Below, piece after piece: positions 1-8,921 of a stretch of 64,000 nt of DNA; position 1 is the stretch's first letter, and each line of letters begins with the position of its first letter. Position numbers and translations under genes: made by a program. Source of the DNA: an uncultured Pelagibacteraceae bacterium (lineage in GTDB: Bacteria > Pseudomonadota > Alphaproteobacteria > Pelagibacterales > Pelagibacteraceae); assembly GCA_902517745.1 (NCBI GenBank), contig CABYDS010000001.1, forward strand, positions 62,001 through 126,000. The letters run 5' to 3'. The notes beneath the pieces are model-generated. The model searched no databases. It worked only from the letters and a program-made list of their open reading frames with translations, and had not been told where the DNA came from.

Positions 1-1
1 C

Positions 2-448
2 GCGGTTGTATATTTTGTTTTTTGGGTTTTCTTGAATCATAGTCGAACAGGAAAGTGGATTTATGCAATTGGTGGAAACCCAAGCGCAGCAAGAGCTTCA
101 GGAATTAATGTTAATAAAATTTTAATAATTGTTTATTCACTTTGTGGATTTTTATCAGGTATTGGAGCATTAATTTTAGCAGGAAGAACAGACTCTGGTT
201 ATCCTAATGCAGGATTACAATCTGAATTGGATGCTATCGCAGCATGTATAATTGGTGGAGCCAGTTTCTTTGGTGGTAGAGGAACTGTTCTTGGAGTTTT
301 TGCTGGAGTAATGATTATGGGAATTTTAAGAAATGGACTTAATTTGATGGATGTAAGTTCTTTCTGGCAACAAGTATTGATTGGCTCGATCATTGTATTA
401 GCAGTTTACGTGGATGTTTTAAGAAGAGATTTCGGCACGAGGAAATAA
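2..448 (+). CDS. Ribose-type sugar ABC transporter permease (C-terminal part, 5' truncated by window)
   Basis: The reading frame is open from base 2, so the TTG start at 32 in the ORF track is only an artefact of the window edge. About 148 C-terminal residues are visible. The stretch YAIGGNPSAARASGI is the hallmark of RbsC/AraH-type inner-membrane permeases (BPD_transp_2), and several hydrophobic segments follow, with a typical GGASFFGGRGTVLG turn. It would form the channel for the sugar delivered by the binding protein encoded 107 bases downstream. The partner ATPase (RbsA type) is presumably upstream of the window. Family call is secure; the sugar is not known. Confidence 0.93.
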   Translation, partial: AVVYFVFWVFLNHSRTGKWIYAIGGNPSAARASGINVNKILIIVYSLCGFLSGIGALILAGRTDSGYPNAGLQSELDAIAACIIGGASFFGGRGTVLGVFAGVMIMGILRNGLNLMDVSSFWQQVLIGSIIVLAVYVDVLRRDFGTRK

Positions 449-555
449 ACACGTCAAAGTTGAATAGATGCTATCATAAGAGACCTTGTAAACAGTTGAA
501 TTTTTTTTAAAAATTTTATTAAATTAAGCTTTAATAATTATTAAAGGGGAAATTT

Positions 556-1488
556 ATGAGAGAACTATCAAGAAAAATTGTTGTTTTAGTATCAGCAATT
601 TTTTTATCGATAAGCATGATTTCAGCTTCTTTTGCTGATGGTCATGGTAAAAAAATCTTGTTCAGTATTAAAGGTCCTGGGTCTGGAAATCCTTTCTGGG
701 CTTCTGTTACAAAAGGTGCTGAAGAAGAAGCTAAAAAATTAGGTGTTAAGTTAATCTTGGTTGCGCCACCTCAAGAAGGTGATGTTCAAGCACAAATTAA
801 CCAAGTTGAAGACCAACTTGCTAAAGGTGTTGATGCTTTAGCTCTTGCACCAGGAGATCCAAATGCATTCGCTCCAATTGTAGATGACGCTATCAAAAGT
901 GGTGTTCCAGTTGTATTTGTAGATACAAAGGGGATCAATGAAGGTGTTACTTTTATTGGAACTAACAATATGAATGGAGCAGAATTAGCTGCTAAATTCA
1001 TTTGTGACAAAACTCCAAAAGGTTCAGATGTTGCAATTTTGACTGGAATAGAGTCTCAATCAACAGCTTTACTAAGAAGAGACGGTGCAATTAAAGGATT
1101 TAAAAATTGCGGTTTAAATATAGTTGCTACTCAAACAGCTGAGTGGGATACTGCAAAAGGTAGATCAGTTACTGAGTCTATTATTTTGAAAAATCCTAAC
1201 ATCAAAGCAATATTTGCTTCAAATGACAATATGGGCTTAGGTGCTATGCAAGCTCTTAAAGATGCAGATATGAATGATGTTGTTGTTGTTGGTTTTGATG
1301 CAACTCCAGATGCTGCTACAAGTATCTTAAAAGGTGAAATGACTGCAACTATTGCTCAGTTCTCATATAACATGGGTGCTTACGGTGTTAAATATGCACT
1401 TGAGCTAGCTAATGGCGGAAGTATTGATCCAAACATTGATACTGGAACACAACTAGTAACAAAAGAAAACGCTAACGATTTTAAATAA
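556..1488 (+). CDS. Periplasmic sugar-binding protein of the ribose type
   Basis: 310 residues with a signal peptide of about 27 residues (basic start, hydrophobic run, then SFA/DG). The mature part follows the Peripla_BP_4 pattern: NPFWASVTKGAEEEAKKLGV near residue 47, a QINQVEDQLAKGVDALALAP stretch, and a hinge GFDATPDAA near residue 256. It captures a sugar in the periplasm for the permease upstream. A good Shine-Dalgarno (aagggga, 544-550) precedes the ATG. A strong terminator-like hairpin follows the stop. RbsB-like; ribose, a deoxy-sugar or another pentose are all possible, and the FucU-like gene next door argues for keeping L-fucose in mind. Confidence 0.92.
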   Translation: MRELSRKIVVLVSAIFLSISMISASFADGHGKKILFSIKGPGSGNPFWASVTKGAEEEAKKLGVKLILVAPPQEGDVQAQINQVEDQLAKGVDALALAPGDPNAFAPIVDDAIKSGVPVVFVDTKGINEGVTFIGTNNMNGAELAAKFICDKTPKGSDVAILTGIESQSTALLRRDGAIKGFKNCGLNIVATQTAEWDTAKGRSVTESIILKNPNIKAIFASNDNMGLGAMQALKDADMNDVVVVGFDATPDAATSILKGEMTATIAQFSYNMGAYGVKYALELANGGSIDPNIDTGTQLVTKENANDFK

Positions 1489-1507
1489 TCATTAGTCTAT
1501 AACATTT

Positions 1508-1544
1508 AAAAAAGGGTGGAATTTTTATTCCACCCTTTTTTTTT
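1508..1544 (+). terminator. Rho-independent terminator after sugar-binding protein gene
   Basis: Perfect stem AAGGGTGGAAT / ATTCCACCCTT around a short T loop, followed by an uninterrupted T tract. It sits 20 bases after the binding-protein stop and before the mutarotase gene on the same strand, so it probably limits read-through into the downstream sugar genes. Confidence 0.93.
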
Positions 1545-1562
1545 ATGTAATATAATCTTTTG

Positions 1563-2024
1563 ATGTTAATAAATATTAACCCAGTTTTAAGCCCTGATTT
1601 ACTTTTTCATTTAAGATCTATGGGTCATGGTGAGAAAATTATTCTTGCTGATGCTAATTTTCCCGCAAACTCTATGAACAAGAATGTAATACGATTAGAT
1701 GGGGTAGATATTAAAAGTGCAGCAAATGCAATTTTATCTGTTTTTCCATTAGATAGTTTTACCGTATCACAAGGGGGCTCACCTGCACTTAGAATGGAAG
1801 TAGATGATAAACCAGAAGAACTAACTGAAACTCATAAAGAATTTATTGAAGCGGTAAAAAATAATTCTGGTCCCCAATGGAAAGTTGGATCAATTTCAAG
1901 ACAAAATTTTTATGAAGAAGCAAAAAAAGCATATTGTATTGTAACCACTACAGATGCTCGACCTTTTGGATGTTTTATTATTACTAAAGGAGTTATTCTT
2001 CCTGACGGTAAAGTCTGGTCTTAA
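1563..2024 (+). CDS. RbsD/FucU family sugar mutarotase
   Basis: 153 residues from ATG 1563 (the ORF track uses the TTG just before it). The N-terminus contains MGHGEKIILADANFPA, the RbsD/FucU signature with the catalytic His near residue 20. The C-terminus reads YEEAKKAYCIVTTTDARPFG..., closer in pattern to FucU (L-fucose mutarotase) than to RbsD (ribose pyranase). Such enzymes interconvert anomers of sugars entering the cell. The kinase gene follows 4 bases after the stop, so the two are co-translated. The specificity (fucose or ribose) is inferred from motif resemblance only. Confidence 0.88.
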   Translation: MLININPVLSPDLLFHLRSMGHGEKIILADANFPANSMNKNVIRLDGVDIKSAANAILSVFPLDSFTVSQGGSPALRMEVDDKPEELTETHKEFIEAVKNNSGPQWKVGSISRQNFYEEAKKAYCIVTTTDARPFGCFIITKGVILPDGKVWS

Positions 2025-2028
2025 TCAA

Positions 2029-2943
2029 ATGAAATCTATATGTGTATTTGGAGTATTTGTTGCGGACTTGTGTTTTATTGGTGAAAAAATTCCTGAAGTG
2101 GGGCAAACTATTTTAGGAACAAAACACTTAATAGGACCTGGTGGAAAAGGATCTAACCAAGCCATTGCTGCAGCAAGACTTGGCGGAAACATAAGTTTTA
2201 TTACAAAAATAGGTGATGATAATAATGCTGAAATGGCACTAAATTTATATAAATCCTCTGGAGTAAATACCGATTATATTATTAAAGACAAAAATCACTC
2301 AACTGGTGTTGCTGGTATTATGATTAATGCTAATACAGGTGATAATGCAATAAACATTATACCAGGCGCTGCTGGCACTTTAAATAGTTCTGATATAGAT
2401 AATAATTTAAAAGCAATCGAGAAGTCAGATATATTCTTAACACAATTAGAAACACCATATGATGTTACTAGTTATGCTTTACAAAAAGCTAAAGATACTG
2501 GATCAATTACAATTTTAAATCCAGCTCCGGCTTCAAAAATATCTGAGAATGACTTTAAAAACATAGACTATTTTACACCAAATGAAACTGAGGCTAGTTT
2601 TTATTTAGAAAAGAAAATAGAAACAAAATCTGAAATAGAAAATGCAGCTAAAGAATTTTTAAAAAAAGGAGTAAAAAATATTTTAATAACTCTAGGTTCT
2701 AAAGGAGTTTATTTTTCAAATGGAACCGAAAGCCATTTTGTAGATGTTCATAAATTAAAAGACGATGTAAAAGATACTACTGGAGCAGGAGATGCATTTA
2801 ATGGAGCTTTTAGTGTGGCATTAGCTAAATCGTTAAAAATTGTTGATGCATTAGAATTTTCTAATAAAGTTGCTGGCATTTCTACAACTAAAGAAGGGGC
2901 TGCAAATTCAATGCCAAGTATCAATGAAGTAGAAAATTATTAA
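2029..2943 (+). CDS. PfkB-family sugar kinase, ribokinase-like
   Basis: 304 residues from ATG 2029. The ORF track extends the frame upstream to 1954 over the mutarotase, but MKSICVFGVFVADLCF is the expected ribokinase N-terminus. Signatures seen are GPGGKGSNQAIAAARLGG near residue 39 (sugar binding) and DTTGAGDAFNGAF near residue 247 (catalytic Asp and anion hole). It phosphorylates a sugar with ATP in the cytoplasm. It is the last gene of the ABC sugar block; its stop abuts the stop of the convergent enolase-family gene with no spacer. Ribokinase is the default call. Confidence 0.88.
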   Translation: MKSICVFGVFVADLCFIGEKIPEVGQTILGTKHLIGPGGKGSNQAIAAARLGGNISFITKIGDDNNAEMALNLYKSSGVNTDYIIKDKNHSTGVAGIMINANTGDNAINIIPGAAGTLNSSDIDNNLKAIEKSDIFLTQLETPYDVTSYALQKAKDTGSITILNPAPASKISENDFKNIDYFTPNETEASFYLEKKIETKSEIENAAKEFLKKGVKNILITLGSKGVYFSNGTESHFVDVHKLKDDVKDTTGAGDAFNGAFSVALAKSLKIVDALEFSNKVAGISTTKEGAANSMPSINEVENY

Positions 2944-4119
2944 TTACTCAATAATTTTAAATTCTGATTTATATTTATCTGTTATCTTAAGCCCAAGACC
3001 AGGAACATTATCATCTAGATCTATCATTCCATCTATTGGAGCAGGATCACCTTCAAAAATATAATAAAATAGTTCGTTACCAATTTCTACATCATGAACT
3101 GGAAAAAACTCTGAGATAGGACAATTAAAATTCGACATTGTTAAATGATAGTTATGCATTTGACCTGCATGTGGAATTACTGGAACTTGATAAGCCTCTG
3201 CAAGAGCATTTATTTTCTGAGCGATTGTAAATCCACCAACTCTATTATTATCATATTGAATGTAGCTAACTGCTTTGAGGTCTAACAATTGTTTAAAACC
3301 AAATAGATTAAATTCATGTTCTCCCCCAGAAATTGGTATAGCGTTCATATTATTCAGTTCCACATACCCATGAATATCATCAGCAATAACTGGTTCTTCT
3401 AACCATCTTGGATTAAATTTTACCAATTTAGGTATCATTCTTTTAGAATAATCTAGGTTCCAACCCATATAACATTCTAACATTAAGTCAGTATCATCCC
3501 CGATTACTTCTCTTACAGCTTCTACAAGTTCAATGTTTTTTCTCATACCTTCAGGACCGTCTTTTGGCCCCCAACCAAATCTCATTTTAAACATTTTAAA
3601 ACCTTGTTTTTTATATTTTTCAGCTTCATTTTGTAAATCTTTGATAGGTTGGCTATAAAGTTTTGATGCATAAACAGGTATCTTTTCTTTTGTTCTACCC
3701 CCTAACAATTTAAATACGGGTTTGTTAGTTAACTTTCCTAATATATCCCAAATAGCAATATCAATTGCAGATATTGCAACCATACCCAAACCTCTTCTTC
3801 CCCATGCATGAGTTCTTCTATACATTTTTTCCCAGATGTAAGCGTAATCAAAAGGATCTTCTCCTATAACTAATGGTTTAAGATACTCATCAATAGTTTT
3901 TTTTACTAACTGAGGTGCAAGAGCTGCATTACCAATTCCAATATGACCATCATCAGTTTCAATTTCACAAATTAACCATTCATGAAATCTGAAAGAACCC
4001 ATGGCATCTGATTTTTCATAAAGTAAATCTGATGCATTTGTGCAAAAATTATTTTGTGGAGGAACGGTTTTACCATTCCATTGATATACTTTTGTTCTTA
4101 TATCTTTAATTTTAGACAT
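2944..4119 (-). CDS. Enolase-superfamily sugar-acid dehydratase, L-rhamnonate-dehydratase-like
   Basis: 391 residues. The C-terminal barrel has the mandelate-racemase layout: LMLECYMGW (first metal ligand), WLEEPV (second), SGGEHEF (third ligand plus His), [11 protein letters not shown] (Asp of the dyad) and VIPHAGQ (catalytic His). Spacing and flanking words (the GEHE segment, the YHL segment after the His) resemble RhmD, which dehydrates L-rhamnonate to 2-keto-3-deoxy-rhamnonate. The first metal ligand is Glu where Asp is usual. It ends next to pdxA-like and is divergent from a Tct transporter. The exact aldonate (rhamnonate, fuconate, mannonate) cannot be fixed from sequence. Confidence 0.85.
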   Translation of the reverse strand: MSKIKDIRTKVYQWNGKTVPPQNNFCTNASDLLYEKSDAMGSFRFHEWLICEIETDDGHIGIGNAALAPQLVKKTIDEYLKPLVIGEDPFDYAYIWEKMYRRTHAWGRRGLGMVAISAIDIAIWDILGKLTNKPVFKLLGGRTKEKIPVYASKLYSQPIKDLQNEAEKYKKQGFKMFKMRFGWGPKDGPEGMRKNIELVEAVREVIGDDTDLMLECYMGWNLDYSKRMIPKLVKFNPRWLEEPVIADDIHGYVELNNMNAIPISGGEHEFNLFGFKQLLDLKAVSYIQYDNNRVGGFTIAQKINALAEAYQVPVIPHAGQMHNYHLTMSNFNCPISEFFPVHDVEIGNELFYYIFEGDPAPIDGMIDLDDNVPGLGLKITDKYKSEFKIIE

Positions 4120-5112
4120 TTAATTTAAATTTTGAGCCATTCTTAGTGCAATTTTAAACGATTGCAATGTTGGCTCCAAATTTGCCTGATTTTTTCCAGC
4201 AATATCAAACGCAGTTCCATGCGCAGGTGTTGTTATTGGAATTGGAAGACCACCTTGAACTGTTACCCCTCTATCAAATCCAAAAGCCTTTAGTCCAGAT
4301 TGAAGAGCATCATGATACATTCCAACAATGCAATCATGATTTTTATTTTTAAATGCTGTAATGAAAGAAGTATCACATGGCAAAGGACCATCAGCATTAA
4401 TACCAAGTTTTTTTGCTTCCTCTATTGCTGGTATTATCTCATCTTTTTCTTCATTACCAAACTCTGCATGAGGGTTAAGAGCTTGAACCGCAACTCTTGG
4501 ATTTTTTATACCGTTTAATTTCATTGCTTCATTAATCAATTTTATTGGCTTCATTATTTTATCTTTCTTAATATGTTCTGGAACTTCTTTGATAGGTATA
4601 TGAGATGTCACTCGTGCAGTCCAAAAATTATCAACTACATTAAATTCACAAAAAAAACTTTTTACATTTAATTTATCAGCCATATGATGTAATTCGTCAT
4701 CAAATTTACATCCACCTAATTTTAAGCTTGTCTTATTAAAAGGACCAAAATTAATAGCATCAATTTTTTTCTCTTTCGCAAGTTCTAGTGCTAAATTTAA
4801 TGCATTTAAAACAGTTTCTCCAGATTCGGCAGAGCACTCTGATAAATTATAATCTTTGTTTTTACCCTTAGAGATATCTAAAAAATACTTACTTTTTTTA
4901 TCAAAATTTATTTCATCAAAATCAGTAACAATTTCTAGGTCTGAATTATTTCCTGAAATTTTATCTCCAGCATTTAAAATATTTTTTTCACCAATTATAG
5001 TAATGTTTGCATTCGATAGTTCGTTTTGGGTCAAAAGTTTTGATATAAGTTCTGGTCCAATACCTGATGGATCTCCAAGCAATAAAGCAATATTTTTTTT
5101 CTTATTTGTCAT
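4120..5112 (-). CDS. PdxA-family NAD-dependent 4-phospho-acid dehydrogenase (PdxA/PdxA2-like)
   Basis: 330 residues with the PdxA fold signatures: LLGDPSGIGPEL at the start, three metal-ligand histidines in TSHIPIKEV, ALNPHAEFG and GMYHDA, GPLPCDTSF, and HGTAFDIAGKN near the C-terminus. PdxA oxidises 4-phosphohydroxy-L-threonine in vitamin B6 synthesis. Paralogues (PdxA2) oxidise 4-phospho-erythronate/threonate in sugar-acid catabolism. Its start is one base after the enolase-family gene's operon partner boundary, and a Tct transporter is divergent, so the catabolic paralogue is favoured, but the biosynthetic role is not excluded. No four-carbon acid-sugar kinase partner is in the window. Confidence 0.85.
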   Translation of the reverse strand: MTNKKKNIALLLGDPSGIGPELISKLLTQNELSNANITIIGEKNILNAGDKISGNNSDLEIVTDFDEINFDKKSKYFLDISKGKNKDYNLSECSAESGETVLNALNLALELAKEKKIDAINFGPFNKTSLKLGGCKFDDELHHMADKLNVKSFFCEFNVVDNFWTARVTSHIPIKEVPEHIKKDKIMKPIKLINEAMKLNGIKNPRVAVQALNPHAEFGNEEKDEIIPAIEEAKKLGINADGPLPCDTSFITAFKNKNHDCIVGMYHDALQSGLKAFGFDRGVTVQGGLPIPITTPAHGTAFDIAGKNQANLEPTLQSFKIALRMAQNLN

Positions 5113-5123
5113 CTTTTTTCTTA

Positions 5124-5136
5124 CTGTTTCTAACAG
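5124..5136. promoter_or_regulatory. Inverted repeat in divergent promoter (candidate operator)
   Basis: CTGTTtctAACAG, a perfect 5-base inverted repeat with 3-base spacer, in the 69-base space between the divergent pdxA-like and tctC-like genes. Its size resembles GntR-family half-site spacing, but no regulator gene is adjacent. Candidate only. Confidence 0.35.
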
Positions 5137-5181
5137 ATTATGATTAAATATTTAAATATAAATTAACTTAAGAGGGAAATA

Positions 5182-6156
5182 ATGAAAAAAAGCTTTAAAC
5201 TATTTTTAGCTGCTGCTTTTTTAGTAACTGAATTTTTTGTTGTAGCACTTCCACTTATGATTACATCTGCAAAAGCAGATGGTCATCCAATACAAGCAAT
5301 TACTCATGCTGGTTTTGGTGGTGGAACAGATGTTACTACGAGAATGATGTTGTTAAGAGCAAGAAGAGTTTTAAAACAAGACATGCAATTAGTTAATAAA
5401 AAAGGTGGTGGTGGAGCTGCATCTATGGACTACATGATGACACTTCCTGCTGACGGTAATCACACTTTGACTTGGACTACTGGTCACGCAGTATCAATGG
5501 CTTTAGGTAAAACAAAAGTCAAAATAAGCGATATGCAACCGCTAGCTAGAGGAACTGATGATCCTCAACTATTTGTTGTTAATTGTAATAATGACATCAA
5601 AGATGCTAAGAAATTTATTAGCACTCAAAAATCAAAATCACTAAAATATGGAACAACTCACACTGGTGGAATTGATGATGTTAGTGCAATTGCATTTACT
5701 AAAAAAGGTGGATTAAAAGATCCAACTATTGTTGCTTACAAAGGTGTTGCGCCAATTAAAACTAACCTAATCAAGGGAGATATTGATGTAGGAGTTTTAA
5801 ATTTAGGTGAGGCCCTAACTGAAATTAATGAAGGCAAACTTTGTGTTTCAGTTGTATTAGCAAATAATAGAATGGCTAAAATAGGAGACTCTCCAACGGC
5901 AAAAGAATTAGGGATACCTGTTTCTTTATCTACTGTTAGAGGTTTCGTAACTAAAAAAGGTGCTCCAGCAGACAGAGTTAAACAACTAGAAGCTGGAATG
6001 ATGAAAGCTATGAGCCACAATTACTATAAAAATTTCCTAACAGAAATTGGTCTTGATGAATCTAGTGTTGTAGGCGCAGATGAATGGGGCAAGCAAATGG
6101 AAGAAATGCTTGCTGAAATGACAGCTCAACTCAAAGCATTGGGTTACATTAATTAA
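5182..6156 (+). CDS. Tripartite tricarboxylate transporter binding protein (TctC/Bug family)
   Basis: 324 residues; long signal peptide ending SAKADG near residue 33. The mature part carries AGFGGGTDVTTRMM, the ligand-carboxylate loop of TctC/Bug proteins, and KKGGGGAASMDYM. It binds an organic acid in the periplasm for the TctB-TctA pair that follows. Shine-Dalgarno agaggga precedes the ATG. The neighbours point to an aldonic acid rather than citrate as the substrate, which is an inference. A terminator-like hairpin lies only about 40 bases after the stop. Confidence 0.9.
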   Translation: MKKSFKLFLAAAFLVTEFFVVALPLMITSAKADGHPIQAITHAGFGGGTDVTTRMMLLRARRVLKQDMQLVNKKGGGGAASMDYMMTLPADGNHTLTWTTGHAVSMALGKTKVKISDMQPLARGTDDPQLFVVNCNNDIKDAKKFISTQKSKSLKYGTTHTGGIDDVSAIAFTKKGGLKDPTIVAYKGVAPIKTNLIKGDIDVGVLNLGEALTEINEGKLCVSVVLANNRMAKIGDSPTAKELGIPVSLSTVRGFVTKKGAPADRVKQLEAGMMKAMSHNYYKNFLTEIGLDESSVVGADEWGKQMEEMLAEMTAQLKALGYIN

Positions 6157-6174
6157 TAAATTTTGTACATTTAA

Positions 6175-6681
6175 ATGAATGATGTACATAACGAAAAAGG
6201 GACAAACAAAAGTTTGTCCCTTTTTTTTAAAAGTTCATTCATTGTTTCAGCTGTAATAATATTAATTTCTTCAATTCTATTATACTTTACGTTTACTTTT
6301 GACATAGTGCCTCCTATATTAAATAGAGGTATACAGCCAGCAACGTTTCCAAAGGCCCTATTAATTTTAATTATTGCGCTAACTTTATTAACTTATTTTA
6401 TTTCTCTTAAAAATCCCTGGAAAAATGAAAAAAAATTACCTAATTCATTTTACATCACTTTGTTTTCATTTGTTGTTTTTATAACTGTTTCAAAATTTTT
6501 AGATTTCTTTTTAGGCATAGCATTACTTTCAATCATAGTTTCTTACTTTTGGGGAGAAAGAAGATTTGCCTATTTAATAATCGTATCAATTATATTTCCT
6601 TTAATTGTTTTTGTATTTTTTGAAACAATTTTAGGATTACGATTTCCACCTGGAATTATTACAAACATTTATTACGGATAA
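6175..6681 (+). CDS. TctB-family small membrane subunit
   Basis: 168 residues with four predicted membrane segments (around 22-41, 60-78, 92-112 and 127-152). This is the usual size and topology of TctB, and it lies between tctC-like and tctA-like genes; the stop is one base before tctA. The start is uncertain. ATG 6175 lacks a clear Shine-Dalgarno and the first 18 codons are formed by a terminator hairpin. No convincing ATG, GTG or TTG exists between the hairpin and the first membrane segment, so either translation starts at 6175 or a rare codon is used. Confidence 0.8.
   Translation: MNDVHNEKGTNKSLSLFFKSSFIVSAVIILISSILLYFTFTFDIVPPILNRGIQPATFPKALLILIIALTLLTYFISLKNPWKNEKKLPNSFYITLFSFVVFITVSKFLDFFLGIALLSIIVSYFWGERRFAYLIIVSIIFPLIVFVFFETILGLRFPPGIITNIYYG
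6194..6228 (+). terminator. Terminator-like hairpin inside the start of tctB
   Basis: AAAAAGGGACAAAC, loop AAAA, GTTTGTCCC, then eight T residues: an intrinsic terminator with a perfect stem. It follows the tctC stop by about 37 bases and overlaps codons 7-18 of the tctB reading frame, so it would act as an attenuator between the binding protein and the membrane subunits. Confidence 0.9.
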
Positions 6682-6682
6682 A

Positions 6683-8161
6683 ATGGAAAATTTAGGTTTA
6701 ATCTTTGCTCCTTTATTTAGTTATAAATTATTAATTGTTTTATTTTTTGGAACAATTTTTGGATTAATTCTTGGAGTTCTTCCTGGACTAGGGCCAACAA
6801 CAGGCGGTGCTTTAATATTACCTTTTACGATGACACTAGATCCACTATCTGCAATTGTATTACTAACTGCAATTTATTGTGCAGGAACTTATGGAGGTGC
6901 AATTACTGCAATTTTAATAAATACCCCTGGAACCCCTGCAGCAGCAGCCACATGTTTAGATGGTTACCCTTTAGCACAAAAAGGAGAAGCTGGAAGAGCT
7001 TTAGGTATGGCTACTGTTTCAAGCGTAATTGGTGGAATTGCTAGTGTTATAGTTCTTATATTTTTTGCTCCTTTACTTGCAAATTTAGCTTACGAATTCG
7101 GTCAACCTGAATATTTTGCGCTAGCAATTTTTGGATTAACTATGCTTGCATCAATTGGTGAAGGCAGTCCTATTAAAAATTTAATTGCTGGTGCTTTTGG
7201 AATTCTAATTTCAACTGTTGGTAAAGATTTTATGACATCTATAGATAGGTTTACATTTGGAATTAATGAATTGACTGAAGGTATTGGTTTTATTCCAGTA
7301 GTAGTAGGTTTGTTTGCTATTAGTGAAATGTTAACTCAATCTACTTTAATAAATCAAATATTTAATAGAGTAGCTTTAAAGGCAGTTAAACTTCCATCAA
7401 TCGATGATTATAAAAAAACTTGGAAAACAATTATAAGATCTAGTGGGATAGGATCATTTATTGGTGTTTTGCCAGCAGAGGGAGGAACTGTTGCATCTTT
7501 AATAGGATATGCTGAAGCAAAAAGATGGTCAAAAAAACCTGAGGATTTTGGAAAAGGATCAATTGAAGGAATAGCTGGAGCTGAAGCAGCAAATAATGCT
7601 GCTACTGGAGGAGCCATGGTTCCAACTCTAGCTTTAGGCATTCCGGGTAGTGCGACTACAGCAGTAATACTTACAGGATTAATCATACATGGTGTAAGAC
7701 CGGGTCCAGATTTATTTAGAGAGCAACCTGAGTTTCTTTATGGAATATTTGGATCAATGCTAATTGCAAATATTTTATTCTTCGTATTAGGATTTTTTGG
7801 AGCTAAAATATTTGCAAGAATAACTTTAGTTCCGAATAAATTATTATGGCCGATGATTTTTGCGGTTTCTGTTTGCGGAACATATTCTTTAAATCAGTCA
7901 ATTATTGATGTTTGGTTGATGCTATTATTTGGAGTTATTGGTTTCTTTATGAGAAGATATGGATTTTCAGTTGTACCTGTAATTATAGGTTTAATTTTGG
8001 GTGAATTGGTAGAAGGAACTTTAAGACAATCGCTTGTTATTTTCGATGGAAACTGGTTAATGTTTCTTCAAAGACCTATTGCATTAACATTTTTTGTTTT
8101 ATCTTTAATTGCTCTAAGTTTTCCATTAATAAAGAGAAAGAAAAAAAATGATAAAGTTTGA
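6683..8161 (+). CDS. TctA-family large membrane subunit
   Basis: 492 residues, strongly hydrophobic, with the TctA signatures GVLPGLGPTTGGALILPFT near residue 31 and GVLPAEGGTVASLIGYAEAKR near residue 257. It forms the transport channel of the tripartite tricarboxylate transporter and works with the small TctB and the periplasmic TctC, both just upstream. It overlaps the following SDR gene by 14 bases, so catabolic enzyme and transporter are translationally linked. Confidence 0.93.
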   Translation: MENLGLIFAPLFSYKLLIVLFFGTIFGLILGVLPGLGPTTGGALILPFTMTLDPLSAIVLLTAIYCAGTYGGAITAILINTPGTPAAAATCLDGYPLAQKGEAGRALGMATVSSVIGGIASVIVLIFFAPLLANLAYEFGQPEYFALAIFGLTMLASIGEGSPIKNLIAGAFGILISTVGKDFMTSIDRFTFGINELTEGIGFIPVVVGLFAISEMLTQSTLINQIFNRVALKAVKLPSIDDYKKTWKTIIRSSGIGSFIGVLPAEGGTVASLIGYAEAKRWSKKPEDFGKGSIEGIAGAEAANNAATGGAMVPTLALGIPGSATTAVILTGLIIHGVRPGPDLFREQPEFLYGIFGSMLIANILFFVLGFFGAKIFARITLVPNKLLWPMIFAVSVCGTYSLNQSIIDVWLMLLFGVIGFFMRRYGFSVVPVIIGLILGELVEGTLRQSLVIFDGNWLMFLQRPIALTFFVLSLIALSFPLIKRKKKNDKV

Positions 8162-8897
8162 TTTAAGTAATAGGGTTGCGGTTATAACAGGTGGTGCTCA
8201 GGGTTTTGGATTTGCAATAGCGGAAAGATTCATTCAATCAGGTGCAAAAGTTGTTATATGGGATATTGATGAACAAGAAGCAAAGAAAGCCGTTGAAAAA
8301 ATAAATTCAGAAAACATAAGTTATAAAATTGTAAATGTATGTAACTTTGAAGAGATTTCTAAAAGCTTAAAAGATATTGAGACTGAACATAATAAAATAG
8401 ATATTTTTGTAAACAATGCTGGGATAACAGGCATGAATAAAACAGTTGCAGAATATCCTATTGAAGAGTGGGAAAAAGTTATTCAATTAAATTTAAATGC
8501 AGTATTTTACTGTTGCAAAGCAGTTGTTCCTTATTTGGAAAAAAATAATTATGGAAGAATAGTTAATATTGCATCAATTGCTGGAAAAGAAGGCAATCCT
8601 AACGCTGGAGCTTATAGCACATCAAAAGCAGGGGTTATTGGTTTAACAAAATCTCTAGGAAAAGAGTTAGCGTTAAAAAATATAGCAGTAAATTGTGTAA
8701 CACCGGCAGCTGCAAAAACAAGAATATTTGATCAAATGACCGAAGAACATATAAATTACATGCTTTCAAAGATTCCAAGAAATAAGTTTGCAAAAGTTAA
8801 TGAATTGGCTTCTTTAGTAACTTATTTAGCTAGTGAAGAAAACTCTTTTGCGACTGCTGCAGTGTTTGATCTAAGTGGGGGAAGAGCTACTTATTAA
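8148..8897 (+). CDS. Short-chain dehydrogenase/reductase, candidate sugar-acid dehydrogenase
   Basis: 249 residues with all classical SDR elements: TGGAQGFG cofactor loop near residue 15, NNAG near 89, Ser in IASIAG near 142 and the YSTSK catalytic pair near 155. Asp following the second strand (IWDID) favours NAD over NADP. The start overlaps tctA. Between an organic-acid transporter and an FAH-family hydrolase, a likely role is oxidation of 2-keto-3-deoxy-aldonate at C4. That role is inferred from gene company; the family alone would be annotated 3-oxoacyl-ACP-reductase-like. Confidence 0.85.
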   Translation: MIKFDLSNRVAVITGGAQGFGFAIAERFIQSGAKVVIWDIDEQEAKKAVEKINSENISYKIVNVCNFEEISKSLKDIETEHNKIDIFVNNAGITGMNKTVAEYPIEEWEKVIQLNLNAVFYCCKAVVPYLEKNNYGRIVNIASIAGKEGNPNAGAYSTSKAGVIGLTKSLGKELALKNIAVNCVTPAAAKTRIFDQMTEEHINYMLSKIPRNKFAKVNELASLVTYLASEENSFATAAVFDLSGGRATY

Positions 8898-8921
8898 TGT
8901 ATTTAATTTAATATTTTTTTT

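Noticed and set aside
1954-2028. Upstream extension of the ribokinase-like ORF into the mutarotase gene
   Set aside because: The mutarotase C-terminal motif occupies this DNA and the kinase N-terminus fits ATG 2029.
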